A stretch of DNA of 64,000 bases from Peribacillus butanolivorans. GTDB lineage: Bacteria > Bacillota > Bacilli > Bacillales > DSM-1321. The notes beneath the pieces were generated by a model. It had not been told where the DNA came from and searched no databases. It saw only the letters and a list, made by a program, of their open reading frames with translations. Within the stretch, counting starts at the first letter, position 1; each line of letters starts with the position of its first letter. The DNA lies in assembly GCF_001273755.1 (NCBI RefSeq), contig NZ_LGYA01000001.1:2969667-3033666 (forward strand). Direction: 5' to 3'. This document shows, one piece after another, positions 20,087 to 27,604 of this stretch. The translations under genes were made by a program, and so were the position numbers.

Positions 20087-20881
20087 TCAATTAGAGCGAT
20101 GATTTAGAGTAGCTGCACAAAACCCAAATATGATGATCTTTGGACTTTCTTCAACGTTAGATGAAAAAGTAAGAATAGGTGTATTTGTCTTAAATCTTTT
20201 CCCCCACTCTAAGGGCATCCACCCTTCTTGGTACGAAACAACCTTTTCTCCTTCTTTTGTCTTAATCTCAAAAGAAGTTAAACTTCCCGATGTTTGAACA
20301 GGCATCCATTCTGTCCCGTCAAACTTATAAATCATTCCATTAATTTTCACGAGTGACTTATTTTCTTGATAAAACCCAATAACCTCACCTTGATGATCCA
20401 AAATCGTAACCTTATTAAAAAGACCTCTTTTAATATAGTACTTAGCAAGTAAATGCCCCTCATGATCGACCAATTCATATCGCTTAGGCAATAGCATCGA
20501 TAAGAAATTCGGAACCATCCACATGAACCACTTCATATTTAAATCTCGAATTTCGCCCAAAAGAGACCCATTAGGCGCAAATAGGAGTAGCCGTAAAGTT
20601 GGAGCAGGCATAAAAGTCAGTAATACATGTTCAGTTTGTAATAAACCTGTATTCGTTTCAATTAGTTCGTTAGGCAATTCCTTTATTCTATTTTCATAAA
20701 TCCGATGACTTACAAATTGGGCAATACTTAAAAAAATAAATGGAGCCGTTATCAATAAAATGTTACCAGGAATTATTGTAAAAGCATGACAAATAAAAAA
20801 AACAATGGCCAATAAAAGAGAGATCCAAGATGCATGAAAATTTGAATTGCTCGTTTTTTGATAATATTCGCGAATATTCAT
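20087..20881 (-). CDS. Uncharacterised membrane-anchored protein
   Basis: 264 residues. Two adjacent hydrophobic segments (about 18-36 and 38-58) form an N-terminal hairpin anchor. The remainder is beta-rich and soluble, with alternating short strands such as YELVDHEGHLLAKYYI and KVTILDHQGEVIGFYQE. That pattern recalls tubby/LURP-one-like beta-barrels, but the match is by eye only. AAGGAGC precedes the ATG at 20881. It follows a long intergenic region and probably forms its own transcript. No function is claimed. Confidence 0.75.
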   Translation of the reverse strand: MNIREYYQKTSNSNFHASWISLLLAIVFFICHAFTIIPGNILLITAPFIFLSIAQFVSHRIYENRIKELPNELIETNTGLLQTEHVLLTFMPAPTLRLLLFAPNGSLLGEIRDLNMKWFMWMVPNFLSMLLPKRYELVDHEGHLLAKYYIKRGLFNKVTILDHQGEVIGFYQENKSLVKINGMIYKFDGTEWMPVQTSGSLTSFEIKTKEGEKVVSYQEGWMPLEWGKRFKTNTPILTFSSNVEESPKIIIFGFCAATLNHRSN

Positions 20882-21106
20882 ATTCTGCTCCTTACTCCTT
20901 ATAAAGAATCACCGTCTGAATTGACAATTATCGGTAAGGTGTCAAGCAGCCTGTCATTCATTTCTCTTAAAGGTTATTGAAGGAAATATTATAATACTTT
21001 ATTCGCTTTAATGTGACCTATTCCCTTTTTTAATAATAAGGCAATTATCGAACTAAACACAGCGTCGTAATTATTTTTCCTAACAAAGTAAATATTCCCA
21101 GATGAT

Positions 21107-21138
21107 AAAAAGGGACTCGTGTATAACGAATCCCTTTT
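21107..21138 (-). terminator. Terminator of the DUF4870 gene
   Basis: AAAAAGGGA..TCG/CGA..TCCCTTTTT imperfect stem just past the stop. Confidence 0.75.
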
Positions 21139-21144
21139 TACATT

Positions 21145-21465
21145 CTATAAAATTCTAAAAATTAGTGGAAAGCGATAGTCTGTTCCTTCATAAGCCCTGA
21201 CTGCAGCAATGATAGTAAATACGATTAAAGCTATTCCGATAACCGGCAATAGTAAGAATCCAATCAGTACCAGTGACAGAACCCCTGCAACAATCGAATA
21301 TACGGTGTAGGAAATAAAAAAGTTTAGATATTCCCTTCCGTGATAATCTACAAATTGTGACGAGTCCTTCTTAAGTAGCCAAATGACCAAAGGACCGACA
21401 AAAGCTGTAAAAAAGCTGATGACATATATAAGGGCAGCAAACACTCTTTCATCTTTAGTAGGCAT
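21145..21465 (-). CDS. DUF4870-domain small membrane protein
   Basis: 106 residues with three hydrophobic segments and the DUF4870 pattern: DERVFAALIYVISFFTAFVGPLVIWLLKKD, then FVDYHGREYLNFFISYTVY, then a glycine-containing helix ending in AVRAYEGTDYRFPL. The function of the family is unknown. The ATG at 21465 has a strong GGAGGAG; a start 14 codons earlier is less likely because it contains the Shine-Dalgarno within its codons. Divergent from uppP. Confidence 0.85.
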   Translation of the reverse strand: MPTKDERVFAALIYVISFFTAFVGPLVIWLLKKDSSQFVDYHGREYLNFFISYTVYSIVAGVLSLVLIGFLLLPVIGIALIVFTIIAAVRAYEGTDYRFPLIFRIL

Positions 21466-21686
21466 AGTGTTTTCTCCTCCTCTCTCATATGAATAATTAC
21501 GAATCAAATAACAAATAGTTTCATTTTCCTTTCATTATATTCGAAAAAAGTGGATGAGGACTATCTTTTCCATCACAAATCTTGTTGGAATTTAATTTCC
21601 AAAAAATCTGAACATTTTCATCCTTCTTGTGCATACAGATAAAATAAAGGATTGTCCTAAAACACCTAGACTGGGGTGATGTTTTT

Positions 21687-22469
21687 TTGCTAAATCAATT
21701 TCAAGCCTTTATCCTTGGAATCATTCAAGGCTTGACTGAGTTTTTACCTATTTCAAGTACAGGACATTTATATTTAGGGCGGCATATATTCGGTCTTGAC
21801 GAGGCAGGCATTTTTCTGGATACCATGCTTCATATCGGAACCTTGCTTGCCTTATTAGTTGTCTACAAGGATGACATTATTTTCTTACTGAAAAACCCTT
21901 TCTCCAAAATGACGCTTCTCTTGATTGCAGGAACGTTCCCTGCTGTGGTTGCCGGTCTTTTACTAGGCGATTGGTTTGACGGCCTATCAAAAACAGGAGT
22001 GACAATCGGCTGGGAATTTTTAGTCACCGGACTGATTTTATGGTTAGCAGACGGGGTAAGAAAAGGGAGCAAATCGCTGAATGAAATTTCCATAAAAGAT
22101 GCCCTTATTATCGGGACATTTCAAGCAGCTGCCATCATGCCTGCCCTATCACGTTCTGGATTGACTATCGCCGCTGGACTTTTCTGCAAGCTTGACAGAG
22201 CCACTGCCGCCTATTTTTCCTTTTTGTTATCGATTCCTGCAATTACAGGGGGCATCGTATTTCAAATGAAACCCATTTTTACAGGAGATGTTGAACGGCT
22301 TCCCATCACAGCCCTTTTTGTCGGTACCCTGGCCGCAGCAATCTTTGGCTATATCGCCGTTGTGTGGATGATTGATTTTTTAAAGAAGCGTTCACTGAAA
22401 ATATTTTCTATTTATGTTTGGGCACTCGGTACGATCATTTTATTCATGCAAGTTACAGGAAAATTTTAA
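21687..22469 (+). CDS. uppP: Undecaprenyl-diphosphate phosphatase (bacitracin resistance protein family)
   Basis: Integral membrane phosphatase that recycles the C55 lipid carrier of cell-wall synthesis. 260 residues, about seven to eight membrane spans, with the catalytic QGLTEFLPISSTGHL and PALSRSG motifs intact. The start is a TTG at 21687 inside a T run, six bases after GGGGTGAT. The same Shine-Dalgarno can pair with CACC (21664-21667), so the start region may be structured. It is followed by a complex hairpin ending in ten T. Confidence 0.95.
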   Translation: MLNQFQAFILGIIQGLTEFLPISSTGHLYLGRHIFGLDEAGIFLDTMLHIGTLLALLVVYKDDIIFLLKNPFSKMTLLLIAGTFPAVVAGLLLGDWFDGLSKTGVTIGWEFLVTGLILWLADGVRKGSKSLNEISIKDALIIGTFQAAAIMPALSRSGLTIAAGLFCKLDRATAAYFSFLLSIPAITGGIVFQMKPIFTGDVERLPITALFVGTLAAAIFGYIAVVWMIDFLKKRSLKIFSIYVWALGTIILFMQVTGKF

Positions 22470-22498
22470 TAAAAACAAAAGCATTTCTCAAAAATATA

Positions 22499-22624
22499 GG
22501 GAATAAAATCAATTTTTCTAAAGAAAAAAGCACGCGTTTGCCTTCCAATTTTAACCTTCATAAAAAAGTTGAAATTTGACGAAAAAAAAAGGCAAAAAAC
22601 CTATTCCCAAACCGTTTTTTTTTT
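22499..22624 (+). terminator. Large three-helix structure ending in a U10 tract, downstream of uppP
   Basis: Three nested helices: GGGAATA (22499-22505) with TATTCCC (22602-22608); TTTGCCTT (22537-22544) with AAGGCAAA (22589-22596); and AATTTTAAC (22547-22555) with GTTGAAATT (22568-22576, one G-U). Ten T follow at 22615-22624. It probably terminates uppP. The size and internal loops are more elaborate than a plain terminator needs, so a regulatory RNA is possible. Confidence 0.5.
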
Positions 22625-22690
22625 AGTATTATACCTTCGTAAGGTTCTTTAGATTTATATATTTTCAGACAATAAAAATAGGGAAGGCAA

Positions 22691-22828
22691 ATGGTGCGCC
22701 ACCGGTTTCCGGTTCTAGTGGGTTCGATTCCCACCCCGAAATTTTTTGACGAACGACTTAAAAAATTTCGAGGGTGGGCAGCGACTACGCATAAGAACTG
22801 CCCTCAAACGGAGGGACGGAAATGTTAA
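22691..22828 (+). CDS. Leader peptide ORF (45 aa) of the GNAT gene, candidate translational attenuator
   Basis: ATG at 22691 after GGGAAGG, 45 codons, TAA at 22826-22828 overlapping the GNAT start (ATGTTAA). The peptide begins MVRHRFPVLVGSIPTPKFF and has further basic clusters (ERLKKFR). Its Arg-His-Arg-Phe-Pro-Val-Leu segment resembles the Arg-Leu-Arg-Phe-Pro-Thr-Leu segment of the ErmD-type macrolide leader peptide. The coding RNA can fold into four mutually exclusive hairpins, the last of which covers the GNAT ribosome binding site. Translation of this ORF is inferred; a shorter GTG start at 22694 is equally placed. Confidence 0.55.
   Translation: MVRHRFPVLVGSIPTPKFFDERLKKFRGWAATTHKNCPQTEGRKC
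22718..22815 (+). promoter_or_regulatory. Chain of alternative hairpins controlling GNAT translation
   Basis: H2: GTGGG (22718-22722) with CCCAC (22730-22734). H3: 22730-22747 with 22760-22778, about 18 bp with one bulge. H4: GGGCAG (22776-22781) with CTGCCC (22798-22803). H5: CCCTC (22801-22805) with GAGGG (22811-22815), hiding the Shine-Dalgarno GGAGGG. Adjacent pairs share bases, so H2+H4 (site free) and H3+H5 (site hidden) are the two consistent states. Confidence 0.55.
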
Positions 22829-23376
22829 AAAAGAGAGATTTTACAGATTGTTTTTCTCTTTATGAACAAATGACGCATCCAGATGTCTTCCCTTTCGTGC
22901 GCCATAAAGTAGATTCATATGAAGAATATGTATTCGTTACTAAGCAAACGATCGAGGCCGAAGAAGCTGGTGAACTCATTTCACGAACAATTTTAGATGA
23001 ATGGGAAAACCCCATCGGTTGTATTTCTTTATACGATATTGAAAATGGTGCAGGTTTCCTTGGCACGTGGCTTGGCAAGCCCTATCATGGTAAAGGATAT
23101 AATGCCATCGCAAAAGATGCTTTCTTTAAAGAGCTTTTTTTCGAGCTCGGTATGGAAACAGTCTTCATGCGTATTCGCAAAAAAAATATCCGCTCTTTGA
23201 AAGCCGCTGAAAAGCTCCCTTATGCCGTCAATGCTAACGAAACAAGAAAGTCCCTTTATGACCAAATTAATCATGGTGAAGATATCTTTGATTTGTATGA
23301 AATTCCTAAAGATTTATACACCTTTCACATCCTTAGACAGAACGATGATGACGAACAGCAGTTACTTGAAGCATAA
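22822..23376 (+). CDS. GNAT-family N-acetyltransferase (RimJ/RimL-like)
   Basis: 184-residue acetyl-CoA-dependent acyltransferase. The fold signature runs from NPIGCISLYDIENGAGFLGTWLG through the acetyl-CoA loop YHGKGYNAIAKDAFFKELFF to the RimL-like VFMRIRKKNIRSLKAAEKL. The substrate is unknown: ribosomal protein or other N-termini and small antibiotics are all acetylated by relatives. The ATG at 22822 has GGAGGG six bases upstream and overlaps the stop of the leader ORF, implying coupled translation. The leader architecture makes a role in resistance to a ribosome-targeting drug plausible but unproven. The C-terminal 20 residues are acidic. Confidence 0.85.
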   Translation: MLKKRDFTDCFSLYEQMTHPDVFPFVRHKVDSYEEYVFVTKQTIEAEEAGELISRTILDEWENPIGCISLYDIENGAGFLGTWLGKPYHGKGYNAIAKDAFFKELFFELGMETVFMRIRKKNIRSLKAAEKLPYAVNANETRKSLYDQINHGEDIFDLYEIPKDLYTFHILRQNDDDEQQLLEA

Positions 23377-23437
23377 AAGAAATAACGCAAGTTAATATCC
23401 TTGGATAAGATAGGGTACTTATTATTCATATAAGATA

Positions 23438-23467
23438 GGAGCTTCCTAAATTGGAACGCTCCTTTTT
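23438..23467 (+). terminator. Terminator of the GNAT transcript
   Basis: GGAGC..TTCC/GGAA..GCTCC stem followed by a T run. Confidence 0.8.
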
Positions 23468-23592
23468 CAATTTTTACAGGAAGTTATAAAAGAATGTTGC
23501 AATACCCTATTATTTTTAGGATTATTTTTTTATAATGGATACACTTGACCCATTCACAAATATATTCAAACCGTTTTTGAAAGGAACTAATC

Positions 23593-23985
23593 ATGAAAAA
23601 ATCATTTACTTTTATCATGCAACTTTTAATGTTGCTTATCCTTTGCAAGCTTGGCTATTATTTATCTGATCACCTTCAATTGCCTATTCCAGGTAATGTA
23701 ATCGGCATGATTCTTTTATTCATTTTGTTACAGACAAGAATTCTAAAAGTCGAGTGGATTGAACTTACTTCAGGATTTCTGGTGAAGCACCTTGCCTTTT
23801 TCTTTATCCCTATTTCTATTAGCTTAATGACCATGGGGTGGCTTTTTATAAAATTTGGTCTGCCGTTAGCACTCACATTGGGCGTCAGTTTAATTTTCGG
23901 ATTTATCGTTTCAGCCTGGACGGTTCAGAAGTTATCCCATAGAGGAGAGGTTAAACAGCATGACAACGCTCATTACCATTTATAG
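23593..23985 (+). CDS. CidA/LrgA-family holin-like membrane protein
   Basis: 130 residues, four hydrophobic helices, with the family core LPIPGNVIGMILLFILL and LAFFFIPISISLMT. Members partner with LrgB-type proteins; the pairs have been linked to murein hydrolase control and, in B. subtilis PftAB, to pyruvate uptake. It is first gene of a two-gene operon, overlapping lrgB by 26 bases. AAAGGAAC precedes the ATG. No LytST-type regulator is adjacent, so the effector cannot be assigned. Confidence 0.88.
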   Translation: MKKSFTFIMQLLMLLILCKLGYYLSDHLQLPIPGNVIGMILLFILLQTRILKVEWIELTSGFLVKHLAFFFIPISISLMTMGWLFIKFGLPLALTLGVSLIFGFIVSAWTVQKLSHRGEVKQHDNAHYHL

Positions 23986-24643
23986 CATATTAATAACAAT
24001 CCTTGCCTATTTTATTGGAAGGAAAATATATGCTAAACATCCATCACCCTTTACGACTCCCGTATTTTTTAGTACGGTAACAATTATTCTTGTGCTTTTG
24101 ATCAGCGGTTTAGATTTTAATGATTATTCAACAGGTAAAGACATCATTACCTATTTCCTAGGCCCAGCTACCGTTGCCTTGGCCGTACCACTTTATAAAA
24201 ATAGGACCATAATTGTTAAATACGGAATTCCTGCTATTAGCGGCATGATTTTAGGGCTTACGGTAACATTAATTCTTGCCTTCGTCATCGCCAATGCCTT
24301 TTCTCTTCCACAGTTCATTCTTCAAGGATTAGCGGTTAAGTCAATTACAGTACCAATCGCTGTAGAAATCACCGAACTTTATGGAGGTAACCCTAATGTT
24401 TCAGCTGCCTTCGTTATTTTGACCGGAGTATTAGGTACGATGATTGCCCCTAGAATGATGGATAAACTTAACATTACTATGCCATTCGCTCGCGGCATTG
24501 CTTATGGTACTATTGCTCATGGTCTCGGTACTGCGCAAGCTGCACAGGAAAGTGAATTTACTGGTGCTGTCGCAGGAGCAGCCATGGCTATCGCCGGTAT
24601 CCTTATTTCCTGCTTCTTTCCTCTAATAGATAATTTTTTATAA
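23960..24643 (+). CDS. LrgB/CidB-family membrane protein
   Basis: 227 residues with about seven membrane segments. It contains the family motifs FLGPATVALAVPLYK, LQGLAVKSITVPIAVEI and GIAYGTIAHGLGTA. Partner of the LrgA-like protein encoded upstream. The ATG at 23960 lies inside the lrgA-like gene with GAGGAGAGG upstream, so expression is coupled. A terminator follows at once, closing the operon. Confidence 0.9.
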   Translation: MTTLITIYSILITILAYFIGRKIYAKHPSPFTTPVFFSTVTIILVLLISGLDFNDYSTGKDIITYFLGPATVALAVPLYKNRTIIVKYGIPAISGMILGLTVTLILAFVIANAFSLPQFILQGLAVKSITVPIAVEITELYGGNPNVSAAFVILTGVLGTMIAPRMMDKLNITMPFARGIAYGTIAHGLGTAQAAQESEFTGAVAGAAMAIAGILISCFFPLIDNFL

Positions 24644-24645
24644 AA

Positions 24646-24684
24646 TAAAAGAACCGCAACGTCAAGAGACGTTGCGGTTCTTTT
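24646..24684 (+). terminator. Terminator of the lrgAB-like operon
   Basis: Perfect GAACCGCAACGTC/GACGTTGCGGTTC stem, 4-nt loop, T run. The following 275 bases up to the gerAC-like stop hold no credible gene. Confidence 0.9.
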
Positions 24685-24959
24685 GAAACTGCAAGGCTTA
24701 TCTCATCATCAATCTCATGACCCATATTATTACAAATACGCATTAAATTGTCGGTTGATTTCTGTTTTCTACATGAATAAAAATTCAGACAAAAGAAGGG
24801 TCTTCCTACTAAATTTTTGCTCTGATGAAATCAACAGGTTTTATATGATTGTATTAGTGCGATACCCTAAAAGTCCTGCAACAGAGCAACTTGTGAAAAC
24901 GTTGTGTATATAGAGAAAATAATGTTTATTTTTTTATCCCTGTTTTTTTTATGCTGAAC

Positions 24960-26129
24960 TTAGTTATTAGGCAGTTTTTCATTTTTAAACGGATTGTATT
25001 CGAGAGTACCAGCATTGGCAAGGTTAACATTTATGTTAATTTGTTCGAAAGAATTTGCATGCAAATAATCCTTCGGTTCGTTAATATTGTTGTTCTTCCA
25101 AAATCGCAAGTCTTTTCGGTACAATTTTTGGCCAAGACCAAGTGGATCTCCATTGCGTTTTAAGCCAATTTCAAAGGTTTGTTCAATGTCTTTTTTTATA
25201 TAATCTTGAACAAATTTTTCAAGGTTTTTCAAGCTATCGTTTGTTGATAATTCTAAAATACTCCCCTTGATGTCAACATCTAAGGTGAATTTAGCTTCAT
25301 TATTCTTCACAATCGGTTTAATTTTTACATGAGGGTGAGTTAACGAAATATAAGTTGTACCATTCGCTTTTGTGAATTCGATTGGTGTTCTATTCGTTTT
25401 CTTTGTAATCCAGCGCGATCCCTTCAAGTCTTCAACTGAATACCAATTCATGGATTTTTTATAATAAATTACATAAGCCCCGTCAATTGTAAAGGTCTTC
25501 CGCTTTTTTTTATCTTCAGCCCAATCATTTCCACTCCATGAAATAGTTGGGAGTGTTGTTGTGATAGATACATCCCTGTAAGTGGAAATAAAAGTTCTCA
25601 ATGTAATCGGTTCAATATAGGAAAGGTTTTCATAGATAGGTTTTGGAAAATGCAACTCAGAGTATAAAGGGGTTAAATTGAAAAACCCTTTTATAGAAAA
25701 CAATTCATCCAAAGGTTTTTTTGTCGCAAAAATATTACTTGAATACCTGATTAAATTAAATCTGAAAGCGGCATCCACTATATCATTAATATTATGCTCT
25801 ATTGCTTTATCTGTGAGCACAAATGTTGAAACTTGTCCAAGATATAATCGCTGTTGAGCTGTTTGATATAAGTGATTAATGGCTTCTGATATGGATTTCC
25901 CACTATGTTTGCCTATATAAACTTTTGTTGGTTCCGAACTTTTAGCTTCAGTTTTGGCAACAGCAGACAAATCAACAAGTTGCACATACACAACATACTT
26001 ACCGTCTTCATAATCTACTCCTAAAGCAGTTACATAATGGATATCCTGAATGTCTTTATAATCCCAGCAACCTGTTAAAATGAACAAGACCGAAAAGATA
26101 AGGAAAAGCTTCGACAAACGTCGTGTCAT
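24960..26129 (-). CDS. Spore germinant receptor subunit C (GerAC family lipoprotein)
   Basis: 389-residue lipoprotein of the Ger(x)C family. It has a signal peptide with lipobox LTGC followed by WDYKDIQDIHYVTALGVDY, the conserved opening of mature GerC proteins. GerC subunits sit on the outer face of the spore inner membrane in complex with A and B subunits. The ATG at 26129 has GGGGGAG; the upstream gerAA-like gene ends three bases before. Last gene of the operon. The germinant cannot be predicted. Confidence 0.93.
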   Translation of the reverse strand: MTRRLSKLFLIFSVLFILTGCWDYKDIQDIHYVTALGVDYEDGKYVVYVQLVDLSAVAKTEAKSSEPTKVYIGKHSGKSISEAINHLYQTAQQRLYLGQVSTFVLTDKAIEHNINDIVDAAFRFNLIRYSSNIFATKKPLDELFSIKGFFNLTPLYSELHFPKPIYENLSYIEPITLRTFISTYRDVSITTTLPTISWSGNDWAEDKKKRKTFTIDGAYVIYYKKSMNWYSVEDLKGSRWITKKTNRTPIEFTKANGTTYISLTHPHVKIKPIVKNNEAKFTLDVDIKGSILELSTNDSLKNLEKFVQDYIKKDIEQTFEIGLKRNGDPLGLGQKLYRKDLRFWKNNNINEPKDYLHANSFEQININVNLANAGTLEYNPFKNEKLPNN

Positions 26130-26131
26130 TG

Positions 26132-27604
26132 TTACTCCCCCTTTTGCGTGCGATCAAGAGCACCTTCATTTTTTTTCTTTGAATACCACGGTCTTTTGAA
26201 AATAGCATCTGTAAGTTTTCGGAAATCAGGCGGTGAAAATTCATTCATATATGGAACTCCAAATGACTCAAGACAAGAGACCCAACAAGTAACAATTAAG
26301 AAACCAACAAGAAGACCATAGATGCCTAGGACAGAACCTAATATTAAGATAAATAAACGAAGCACAGAGACAGTCCCCGTTAAAGATTGATTAACTAATG
26401 TATAAGATGCGACTGATGTGACCGAAGCGATAACAAGCATCGTTGGGGACGTCAAACCGGCACGGATAGCTGCATCACCGACAATTAAACCACCTACAAC
26501 CGCCACAGTTTGACCAACTGCTTGTGGCAGCCTTACTCCAGATTCTCGAAATAGCTCAAATAAACCGAGCATAAGGAACATTTCAATGGCAACAGAAACA
26601 GGTAGGCCCAACCTTGAGATGCTGACTGTTGCAAGTAAAGGAAAAGGCATCTGGTCAATGTTATATGCTGATAAAGCTACCCAAAACCCTGGAAGTAAAA
26701 TAGAAAAAATCAAACCAAATACACGAAGAAACCGTTCAAATGAAACGAATAGAAAAGGAAGACTCGAATCTTCAGCTGCTTTAATCTGAAGCAATAAAGT
26801 GGTCGGGGCTATGATAACAGTAGGTGCACCGTTCATAAGTACTATAAACCTGCCTTGGGTTAATGATCCGACACAAAAATCGGGTCTGCTTGTATAATGA
26901 GTCAAAGGAAATAATTTGAATTTCCCTTTAGAGATGAGTTCCTCAAGCTGATGGCTACTAATTAACACATCAACATCTAGAGTATTCAGTCTTTCACGGA
27001 CGAGCCTAACAAGTTCGGGATTGATGATGTCATCTATATACATCAGTGCTACTGTAGTTTGACTGCGCTTTCCAATAATAAACTCTTCGTAAGAGAGGGA
27101 ACCTGTTCTCAGCCGTTTACGAATGAGAGCAACGTTTGTCGAAAGGTCTTCAACAAATCCATCACGTGGCCCACGAAGGGATACTTCAAATGAAGATTCC
27201 TCTGGCTTCCGGTTGGGAACATCAGGCAAAGGTAATGAAAATAGCTGTTGTGATTGTTGAAAGAAAATTAACACTTCGCCGCTAAAAATCCGTCTATTTA
27301 TATCGTCGTTGTCAATTGGACTGCAAGAAATTTCTGTCAATGCTAATGAAGGATGAAATGCTGTTATCATATTTCGAATATTATCTTTCTTATCTAACAT
27401 TGATTTGAGGTTTCGTAATACATTGCCATTCAACTCAAGAGTATCTACCATTCCAGGATAAAAAAATAAAGTGATTTTAGCTGTTTCATCATTTTCACCT
27501 AATATCACCTTAAATGATACATCCGGACTATTACTGAAAAGCTGCCGGAAGAACTCTTCGTTATAAAATGACTGTTCAATTTGTTTATTTTTGAATAGTT
27601 TCAT
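26132..27604 (-). CDS. Spore germinant receptor subunit A (GerA family)
   Basis: 490 residues: a long hydrophilic N-terminal domain (about 1-275), then four to five membrane helices, and a short C-terminal tail. Conserved segments include the SYEEFIIGKRSQTTVALMYIDDI region, GRFIVLMNGAPTVIIAPTTL and SRLGLPVSVAIEMFLMLGLFELFRESGVRLP. AAGGAGG precedes the ATG at 27604, which lies 20 bases inside the upstream B-subunit gene. Together with the B and C subunits it forms a nutrient sensor in dormant spores. Confidence 0.94.
   Translation of the reverse strand: MKLFKNKQIEQSFYNEEFFRQLFSNSPDVSFKVILGENDETAKITLFFYPGMVDTLELNGNVLRNLKSMLDKKDNIRNMITAFHPSLALTEISCSPIDNDDINRRIFSGEVLIFFQQSQQLFSLPLPDVPNRKPEESSFEVSLRGPRDGFVEDLSTNVALIRKRLRTGSLSYEEFIIGKRSQTTVALMYIDDIINPELVRLVRERLNTLDVDVLISSHQLEELISKGKFKLFPLTHYTSRPDFCVGSLTQGRFIVLMNGAPTVIIAPTTLLLQIKAAEDSSLPFLFVSFERFLRVFGLIFSILLPGFWVALSAYNIDQMPFPLLATVSISRLGLPVSVAIEMFLMLGLFELFRESGVRLPQAVGQTVAVVGGLIVGDAAIRAGLTSPTMLVIASVTSVASYTLVNQSLTGTVSVLRLFILILGSVLGIYGLLVGFLIVTCWVSCLESFGVPYMNEFSPPDFRKLTDAIFKRPWYSKKKNEGALDRTQKGE

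Noticed and set aside
22691..22741. tRNA gene
   Set aside because: Only a T-arm and a variable-arm-like hairpin are present; there is no acceptor 5' strand, D-arm or anticodon arm upstream.
24683..24913. 76-codon open frame after lrgB
   Set aside because: TTG start without a site, begins in the terminator arm, no protein-like features.
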